This document shows, piece after piece, positions 56,239-64,000 of a stretch of DNA of 64,000 nucleotides; the stretch's first letter is position 1, and the number at the start of each line of letters is the position of its first letter. The DNA is from Lepraria neglecta (taxonomy: Eukaryota; Ascomycota; Lecanoromycetes; Lecanorales; Stereocaulaceae). The notes below the pieces were generated by a model. It searched no databases, had not been told where the DNA came from, and worked only from the letters and a program-made list of their open reading frames with translations. The DNA is taken from the NCBI GenBank assembly GCA_033220425.1, contig CM065651.1:124001-188000 (forward strand). Reading direction: 5' to 3'. Made by a program: the position numbers and the translations under genes.

Positions 56239-57799
56239 TAGGCGGTAACCTTCCTAGTCTTAGGGTTGTAGATACGATAATTTGTTCCCTCGTATCTAAC
56301 AAAGATGCCTTGCCAGGAGCGCTTATTAAGTTTACCTCTTAATATAGTCTTAGGAACAAGTACCCAAGCCCTACTCCTAAGGACCTTGAAATAGGAGATA
56401 TTAGGTATTTCGCTATTAAGAGTAAAGTAGGGAATAGCGTTATTATTAAGGACTCTCGTAGGATATCTATTCTATATATAGCAGATAGTAGAGACGATAT
56501 CGTGCTATAGGTGTTTTCCTAGGTGCTTCTTAGCTATAATCGACTGAGTAGGTCCTATAAGAGTATAGTTCTTCCTCTTAGCCTTGCTATTCTAGGCGTA
56601 TATATAAGCGGCGGAGTATTCCTATTAGATACCTTTCTTAGTAAAGTAGGCCGAGAAATGGTAATTATAGAATTCAGTCCCAAGGTCAGTTCTCTATACC
56701 TTGACCTTCTGTCCTAACTAGGTCTCTATTCTTATAACCCAGTCTACCGTCTTCTCGAAAGTCTTATCCTTAGAGACTAATAGCTTAGTCTATATAGCCT
56801 CTATAGAGTTATCGGTAACGGTCTATATATACTTTTCTCTATAAATTCCTAGTAGAAAAGGTCCTTTAAAGTCGGAGTATAGCTTATCTAGGAAATCGAT
56901 AGTACGTCTTATTAGCTTACGGGAAACTTGTTTCTATTACCTCCCCTTTATATAATTACTATATATTTCTATTAGGGGATATCTATAAAGATATAGTCCC
57001 TAGACGAGATATTGGACCTTCTAAAGACTACTATATACGAGGTAAGCAAATCGCCGGTGCTAAAGTACGTATTCCTTATTACTTATAGAAGTAGCTTGCG
57101 TATAGGTCTAAGGAGGCGTAGTAGCGATATTAAGGCTCTTAGTACCGTAGACGTTATTATTAATAGAGTTTTTATAAACGGTAGAGTCAGAAGTTATAGT
57201 TAAGTAAGCTTCAGCCCTATAGGGCGGAGTAATATAGAGTTAATAAAGATCTTCTCTTATATCTATATATCTAATAACTTCTCTATTAAAAATAATATGG
57301 GAGGCCTCGTTAACGCCGTTCAGGTATATCTTTATATACTTTGTTACTAGATAAGTAGTACTAATAAGATTAGAGCAGACAGGACTATAGAGTATATTAG
57401 ATAGGAGTATTTACCTTACTTTACTAGATAGCTATAGAAGGGATAAAGTAACGTCGCTATAACCGAACGCCTAGGCAACCTTATTTATAGTAGTAACTAT
57501 CTTCTCCTTAACCGTTCGATAGCTAATAAACTAACTCCTATTACTATAGATATAGTCGGTCGATCTAGAGTTAATTATCTAGATATTCGGAGTATTTATA
57601 ATTTAGCCTAAGAGTACTAGATTTATACGAAGATAGTAGGATATAACCGGCTTTTTCGGAGAAGAAGATTTACTAGTAGTAGAAGAATCCTCTAAGGATT
57701 TAGGCTTATTCGGATAAATATAGTCTATATAGCCTTTCTAATAGTAGATATAATAGTCCTTATTACGGTAATAGCAAGAAGGCTTCTAGTAACGCTTAG

Positions 57800-57930
57800 T
57801 TAGTGTTCTCACTCCTAGAGCTATATATACCGGCACAAGTGGATATGTAAATAGATGCTTGGGCGGTCTAACGCCAGGGCTAGCAGGCCTAGAAAGGCTA
57901 TAATAGGTGCCCCAGCGCTAGAAAACTCCC
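57800..57930 (-). repeat. Ngaro repeat B, outer (3') copy (131 bp)
   Basis: Shares GGCACAAGTGGATAT, AGATGCTTGGGCGGTCTAAC and GCTAGAAAACTCCC with the inner copy. Confidence 0.7.
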
Positions 57931-58002
57931 ATGCCTAGGCGGTATAGACCTGGAGTGTAGATAGGCTATATATAGACTATATATAAGGTGCGGGTAGGCG
58001 GG

Positions 58003-58181
58003 AAAGAACTACTATAGCTCTAAAAGAGATAAACTCGACTGAAGAGCTAACTGCTGGTAGGATACTTATATAAATAGTGCTCTCAGGAAGCACGGATCTC
58101 TCGCTATAGCCCATGGTCATGGCGTATAGCTGAAACCGCATCTGATCATAAGATATACTAACCTACAGTCCTACTGTAGCG
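58003..58181 (-). repeat. Ngaro repeat A, internal copy (179 bp)
   Basis: Same length as the outer A copy at 62191-62369. Both run from AAAGAACTACTATAGCTC to CCTACTRTAGCG on the plus strand. Confidence 0.7.
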
Positions 58182-58182
58182 A

Positions 58183-58313
58183 TTAGTATTCTCACTCCTG
58201 AAGCTATATATACCGGCACAAGTGGATATATAAATAGATGCTTGGGCGGTCTAACACCAGGGCTAGCAGGCCTAGAAAGGCTATAACAGGTGCCCCAGCG
58301 CTAGAAAACTCCC
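58183..58313 (-). repeat. Ngaro repeat B, inner copy (131 bp)
   Basis: Adjoins repeat A and the end of the recombinase region. The same pair occurs inverted at 2428-2942. Confidence 0.7.
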
Positions 58314-61300
58314 AAACAACACCCAAATAACGCCCCCGTAGAGGGTTTCCGAGGAAGGCCTCGCAGGGTAGCTCCTAGCGAGTATCGCTAGTACTAGCGC
58401 TGCTAGTGCCGACGTAATACTATAAGTATTCGCTCGGGATAAGTAACTATATATAGACGATAGGAGTTCGACTTCTATCGCCCTAGTAGCTAGATTTCTT
58501 TATTACTAAGGCCTACCTCTTATATAGAGGTGGCGGCCCCCCTGCGGAAGGAGTATCCTGAATAATAACCTTCTACCCCGAGTAATATAAGTGCTTGACG
58601 AAGGTAACTCGTAGCGATCTCCCTTATAAATACGGAGCCTCCTAGCTAGAAGAGAGGACTATTTAGTATAGTCTTCTACTTGAATAAATAGTATAACGCC
58701 TTAACTGCGTATACTCTATCGCCGGAAGCTGCGATAGTAAGGGTAATACCCCGCCTGAAAGGGTCCGTTTTTAATACTAGGAGGGTAAGCTCTAGATAGT
58801 TCTTATATAGCCTTACTGAGCGACGAGTCAGGAACCACTAGCTGAATTTATGATTATTACGATCTTTTGCGGTATAGGTAAACTCCCCTATATAGAGGAA
58901 TACGGCGAATATAAGGTAAAAGGCCGTATATAATATTGAACTAGTCTCGTTATACTGGTTAAAATAAGAGAGGATCTATAGCAGTAGATCCTTAGTAATA
59001 GGACGTCTTTCTTTTGTCCCGGCCTCGCCCTATAGGCGTCGTATACCCGCTATTATACGTTCTAATTATAGGTTATAAAATACTACGAGGCCTCTATAGC
59101 CTATATCTATATACGTTGATCTAACGCCTGTTAAGTAGGCCTTAACTATCTTTGCCTTGACCCGTTTCGTGCTAAGATCTACTATCTAGCTGGCTAATAA
59201 GTTTACTATCGCTGGGAAGGGAGGTATACTCCCCCTAAGTATATAATAGGTGATATATAACTGCGTTAGTGTAGTATACGTTTTTCGGGTTTTTATTACT
59301 AACCTCTACTATAGGAGTCGAGTGGCTTCTCGTAGCAGTGCGGTCTAACTATACTACGATTATAGTAGGTCCCGCCCTAACTTGGCGGGGATATAGCTAG
59401 GTGATCTAGCTGAGGGTATCTGTCAGCGATTTTTCGATATCGGAATCGCGAGAGGTTATTAGCTAGTTAGTTGGCTCCTGTTGGGATCCATTCCGGAACC
59501 AAATAGATGTTATATCTAGCCGTGAGTATAGCTATATCCCTTAGTAGGGCTATGGCTAGTCCACGGATCGAGGATTTATATAGCCTATAGATACAGGCAT
59601 TATTGTCGCAATAAAGGGTTAATTTTGATCCCCGGAGTTATTCTAACTATAGCTATATCGCGTGAAGAATAGCCTTTATTTCTTTAAATTATATATCTTT
59701 ATAATAATAGCGTGTAGCGACCGGTATACTAAAGACGTCCTAGACCGAGTATAAATGGGCTGGGTGATTAAGAATGTAGCCCCCTATACCAAGCCTCCTA
59801 GAGGCGTTAGTCTATATATACCACGATGGTCGACTAACGATGTAATATAGTAGTTTAAGGCCATTCTAGTCCTTCAGGAAGGTATACTACTATAGTAGAT
59901 TAGCCTTTATGGCTGCGGTGATATATAGGATAGCTATTAGCCTCCGAATTACGTCAAAAAGTCGCCTTAAGAAGGCCCTTCCTAGAACTATAATTTTGGT
60001 AGTAAATAATAGAAAACCGACTACTAACTCAAGTTCCGAATATAGGATTATAGGCCTTTTAAGGAGGCCTTGTACTATATTTCTTACCCTATCTAGCTTG
60101 TCCGGAGGGAGTCGTACCTATATAAGGATACTATCGAATTCAATTCCTATAAAGTCGGCTTTTATACCTCTCGTATCCTTCGAATAGTTAACTGACAGGC
60201 CTAATTCGTTATATACTTGATCGAATTGATAGCTATATACGATAGCGTCAGCTTATAGTACCAGAATGGCGAAGAAATCGTCCAAGTAGTATAATACTAT
60301 AGCCTATAGCAATACTACAGTTATAATCTAGTTAACAGCCTTTATAAACAGGTTAAAGAGGAATAGTACTATATATAAACTAAAGGGTAGATAGCGTTCT
60401 TTCTAGTAGAAACTATTATAGTAGAAACCTAGTAGCTACTAGTCTAAAGTAGCTACTAGAATATGACGAAAGGTGTCTTTCAGGTCTCGCTTAACGAATT
60501 AAGCCCCTAGACCTTGTTATAGCAGCGTATCCACGGTATTATCATATATTATATACTCTAAGGTACCCTAATCGTAAGGTATACTATTATTAACTAAGCT
60601 GCCGTATAGAAACGAGAGGTTATAAATACGTCTCCAGCCCCTATTATACTTCGGGACCAAGCCTAGCGGCGAACAGACATACCGGGGCTCCGTCTGATAG
60701 TCTACTAGAGTTAACCAGTTATACTGAAGCTGTTTTTGAAGGTCCGCAGTTAATATATCTAGTGCTATACGTACTGATTGGTGGTTTTAACTGAGGTATT
60801 AGATATCTATACCTCTATACCCGATTTTTGCCCCCTTCCGAAGAATAGCCGCTAGGGTCTTGGCGAAGGTTTGATCGGGGTGATTCTTTAACTATTTACA
60901 CTAACTATCAACGCGTAACGGGCCCTGATAGGGTAGATCTGGATCGGATAGATCGATAAGTAAGTATAGAAAACCTTCTGCTACGTATAGTAGCGATATA
61001 GGTACCTGCGGGTACTCTAGGAGTTATTCCGACTTAGAAATTCGATTTGCTAGTAGTATTAAGTTAGCGTTATTCGAGGCCGAGTTAGCCCTTAAGCACG
61101 TATTCGCTAGGTAATTCTACTAATATATAGAATAGATATAAAGATACCTACAGCGGTCGCGTAGATAGTAGCCGCTATTGAACGATCTATACGTAAATAG
61201 GCCTGAAGAGGAGGATTTTAAGGCACTACCACCTACGTATAACCTAGTATCGCCCTATACGGATATCCTTCGGACTAAGAGGTCTGAGTAGCGTCTATCA

Positions 61301-62190
61301 TCGATCGACTAGGCTACTAGATCATCCTGGCCACTCAGGATATGTATAGTAACGAACGCGTGATGGTATACGCGGATAGAGTCAAATTTATAGTATATAT
61401 ATAGCTCCGCAAGGCGAAGGCGGTAGTCCGAAAGGGCTATCTATAACTATATACTTACTATAGGGTGCGTATAGTGATAAACGGCCTGGCTATATACCTC
61501 GAAACACTGCAGGAGGTATACTAACCTATTAGTCTCCTAGATAGTATCGCTATCTATACGATTAGTATAGTTATAGGCTAGCTTTGTAAGGTATTCCGTT
61601 TTAAACGTTCCAAAGAAGATTTACTTAAAATACTTAATATTAATAGTATAATAGCGCTTATAAAGACTAAGAAAGGGTTTCTTACCTTCGGTATACCTAA
61701 AAGAGACTATTAGGCTATCCCCCTCCTCCGAGTCTATACTAGAAATAGATAAGTGGCGATAACGATAACGGCAACGGCGACTATATAACTTGTAGACTCG
61801 ATAGCGATCCTGGTGATCGCGCTGGTCCTTTAGCGCCGCTAGGCGGTATTCTAACTCACGAATTTGATTACGGTAACTAGGAGGAGGTATTTCGTCGATG
61901 AGGCTTAGGCTGATAGTTCCCGAAGAGGTAGCAGATACCTATAATTCGGGGGGGTATAGTATCCCTCCGAGTAGCTATTTTAGCTTATTTGCGGTTCTTA
62001 GAGGAGGTCTTGGGGGCCGTCTTGGAGGCTTTCTTGGAGGCTTTCTTAGAGGTAGCTGATTTACGTATAGCGACGGCTATAACTAGATAATACTAAGGTG
62101 TTTATACTTAGAAAGAGGGGGGAAGAATATAAGTATAGATGGGATAAAAGGATAGATAGACTAATATATATATAGGCTTAATTACTGTGA

Positions 62191-62369
62191 AAAGAACTAC
62201 TATAGCTCTAAAAGAGATGAACTCGACTGAAGAGCTAACTACTGGTGGGATACTTATATAAATAGTGCTCTCAGGAAGCACGGATCTCTCGCTATGGCCC
62301 ATAGTCATGGCGTATGGCTGAAACCGCATCTAATCATGAGACACACTAACCTATAGTCCTACTATAGCG
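62191..62369 (-). repeat. Ngaro repeat A, outer (5') copy (179 bp)
   Basis: Marks the 5' end of the minus-strand element. Copia gag sequence resumes at 62370. Confidence 0.7.
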
Positions 62370-63193
62370 AATCTATAATAGGAGTAAGAGTTATTGGAAT
62401 TAGACTCAAGTATAGTCCTTATCTAGTAAGTAGAAACCTTATTCTTTATTCCCTGCTTATAATTAATTAGGCACTTAATAGTATTATCGAAAGTAATAGA
62501 ATTATCCTTCCGGGCCTTCTCGTTTAGGATAGTATAGTACTAATTCTACTTAGGACCTAGACTATTAAGAAGTATTAGAAGGATAATATCCTTAACCTTA
62601 ATATTGAGGTTAGTTATTTCTATCTAGACTGTCTTAAACTCAGCTAATATATTAGTAATAGAGCCTTTATAAGAGATAGACGATAATTTAGATAATACGG
62701 CCTATTTAGCGGCCAGTCCTGAGGGGGTAAATTTCTCCTTTAGAAAATCTAAGGTCTAAGTAGATATCCGAGATAATAACGTCTTAATATCTAAGAACTG
62801 CTGGATATCCTAAGAGTATATATATCCTATTCGGGCAGAGGCCCAGCCATCCTAAGTATCCCAAGAGTTCTAATCTCTTAGACTCTCAGCTTTTATAGCC
62901 TTAGTAGACCTATTAGGAGCGGGGCTAGGGCGAGGATAAGTACCGTCGATATATTTAATAAGGAGGGCGCCAGTAAGAGTAAATTATATATTACGCCACC
63001 AGGTCTTAAAGTTATCAGGGCCTTTAAGCTTGGTAAAGGCGAATAAACTACGTCCTTCCTCTATAATAAGAAGGTAGGTAGGGTAGAGCGCAGTAGTAGA
63101 AGGGAGGAGGAGTTAATCTTAAATAATAGTATTTTTGAAAAAAGTGCAGCGGAAGCAGTAAGTGGATTATTTCAAACCCCTGGGCTTATAACC

Positions 63194-63356
63194 TGTTGCA
63201 ATGGCAGAAAATACTTAATTAACTAACTAGCTAATGGATAGGAATCTATAGAGTACTAATAGACATCTCTGTCTGTTTGCTAACACTTCTGCCTGTGACT
63301 AGCGGAGAAGGACAATGGAATCGCATAAAGAGTAATTAGGCAACCAGATTGCAACA
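63194..63356 (-). repeat. Copia 5' LTR (163 bp) and primer site
   Basis: Followed by target duplication GATTT at 63357-63361. Just inside it on the minus strand, GGTTATAAGCCCAG could pair with the anticodon arm of initiator tRNA-Met if one base is a RIP change; this is the half-tRNA priming known for Copia. Confidence 0.75.
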
Positions 63357-63361
63357 GATTT

Positions 63362-64000
63362 CCTGATAACCTCTATCGAGAGTTGCTGCAATGAAGTGTT
63401 CGCTATCAGCTCTAAGATCGCTAACGCAGCCTCAAACTCTCGTAGAAGCCAATTACGCATCTTAACCGCTACGAGGGAGTCTATACCGTACTCTGATATG
63501 GATCTTGACGGGTTGACGTCTTCCACCGGAATTATTAAGAGGCTTAACGTCTTAGAAGTAAGTTCCTTACAAGCTTTATAGGCTGCTTCCTCCAGCGATA
63601 TCGCTTGCTTAAGAGTCTTATGTATACGAGGAGCTATATTTCCCTCTTGATCAGTCTTTCGCGAGCTCCCTATCGCTGCGCGACGAAAATGCGAGAACAA
63701 AGGAGCCTGGAAGACCGGGTCGGCAGTTTGCGACTATGCTTTGAGACCGATGATGGTAGAGCCTGGTCCATGCGTTCTTAATGGTGTGAGTATTGCCGAC
63801 TTGATCATGGCTATCACCTCGTTCTCACGGAGGTTACGGCTCCATAGTCCTCTTATACCTCTCCGCGCAGAAAATCTCTCAGCGACAATTCCAATGTCGA
63901 CGACTTTCCCTAGGTCAAGGGTGACTGCGGGCAGTCCCTGGCGATTACGGAAATCAGTAAAGGCATCTTGGAAGACGGAGGCGGAAACATATGCAGCCTG
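63362..64000 (-). pseudogene. Highly reducing polyketide synthase, KR-ACP end, disrupted
   Basis: The minus-strand frame enters from beyond the window with the end of a ketoreductase domain (SYVSASVFQDAFTDF, then GLPAVTLDLGKVVDIG, the fungal HR-PKS pattern). A linker with FQAPLFSHFRRAAIG follows, then a complete acyl-carrier domain with the phosphopantetheine site in YGIDSLVAVKMRNWL. Two lesions are visible. An in-frame TAG lies in the KR-ACP linker (about 63737-63739), and a Copia insertion after the ACP removes the last residues. Composition is normal, so RIP has not spread far into it. The rest of the gene lies to the right. Confidence 0.8.

Larger units (their letters stand above)
57800..62369 (-). 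mobile_element. Ngaro/DIRS-type tyrosine-recombinase retrotransposon (4.6 kb)
   Basis: Read on the minus strand, the order is repeat A (62369-62191), coding region, repeat B (58313-58183), repeat A (58181-58003), repeat B (57930-57800). This is the split-direct-repeat layout of Ngaro elements. The coding region has an RT with YLDDFFAI (about 60.26 kb), RNase H with YCDNNACIYRL and SIRGLAIALL (about 59.55 kb), and a tyrosine recombinase (58.4-59.2 kb). As expected for the type, no target duplication is seen. RIP stops are present. It sits inside the 5' part of the Copia element. Confidence 0.75.
47046..63356 (-). mobile_element. Ty1/Copia LTR retrotransposon with two nested insertions (16.3 kb)
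   Basis: Two 163-bp LTRs (47046-47208 and 63194-63356) with TGTTGCAAT and ATTGCAACA ends flank it. A 5-bp target duplication, GATTT, lies at 47041-47045 and 63357-63361. The minus strand carries gag near 62.4-63.19 kb, a zinc-knuckle-like part near 57.7 kb, integrase at about 56.25-57.6 kb, and RT/RNase H at 47.24-49.25 kb ending STKDILADGLTKPLP, a Copia hallmark. A purine tract (GAGGGGAG) precedes the 3' LTR at 47.21 kb. Removing the gypsy and Ngaro insertions leaves about 4.7 kb, the normal size for Copia. RIP stops are frequent, so it is inactive. It splits a PKS gene. Confidence 0.85.

Noticed and set aside
59909-60187. A 92-codon plus-strand frame
   Set aside because: It is antisense to the RT/RNase H region of the Ngaro element.

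Overview
The window looks like a chromosome segment from a filamentous ascomycete (Pezizomycotina). The genes have short introns (about 45-95 nt, with one of 154 nt) bounded by GT-AG sites. Repeats at both ends are TA-rich and full of in-frame TAG/TAA where Trp or Gln codons are expected, which is the pattern left by repeat-induced point mutation (RIP). No genus can be named from this sequence.

Layout. (1) 1-3046: repeat block with a Ty3/gypsy RT scrap, a GC-rich segment, the 3' part of a Ngaro/DIRS-type tyrosine-recombinase retrotransposon carrying an inserted mini-LTR element (TRIM), and a Copia LTR remnant. (2) 3774-35807: gene island of normal composition. In order it holds a nitronate monooxygenase (-), a glutathionyl-hydroquinone reductase (+), a Fe/2-oxoglutarate oxygenase (-), a Baeyer-Villiger monooxygenase (+), a cupin fragment (+), a haem-oxygenase-like iron enzyme of 745 aa (-), a divergent tyrosyl-tRNA synthetase (-), an MFS exporter (+), a PLP-dependent decarboxylase (-), a Zn2Cys6 regulator scrap, a possible small membrane-protein gene, a large coiled-coil/Ser-rich gene (+), a 4-coumarate-CoA-ligase-like enzyme (-) and a PNPOx-like flavin protein (-). 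(3) 36420-63356: nested transposons. These are a Tc1/mariner transposase relic, a Helitron with a hAT-like insertion, a gag-bearing LTR element, then a 16.3-kb Copia unit (5-bp TSD) containing a gypsy chromovirus (5-bp TSD) and a complete-structure Ngaro element. (4) 46875-47045 and 63362-64000: the two halves of a highly reducing polyketide synthase C-terminus (KR and ACP), split by the Copia insertion.

How the genes may work together (inference). The island resembles a specialised-metabolite cluster: several redox tailoring enzymes, an acyl-CoA ligase, an amino-acid decarboxylase, an exporter, a glutathione-dependent enzyme and a regulator relic. The only synthase visible is the broken PKS at the right edge. 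The most unusual member is the TyrRS paralogue. It keeps the class I signatures, but the residues that recognise the tyrosine hydroxyl are replaced (Leu for Tyr39, Cys for Tyr166, Ala for Asp173, human numbering). It could be a self-resistance enzyme, or an enzyme activating a different amino acid for biosynthesis.

All exon boundaries were placed by eye from splice consensus, reading frame and family similarity; no alignment or search was run.
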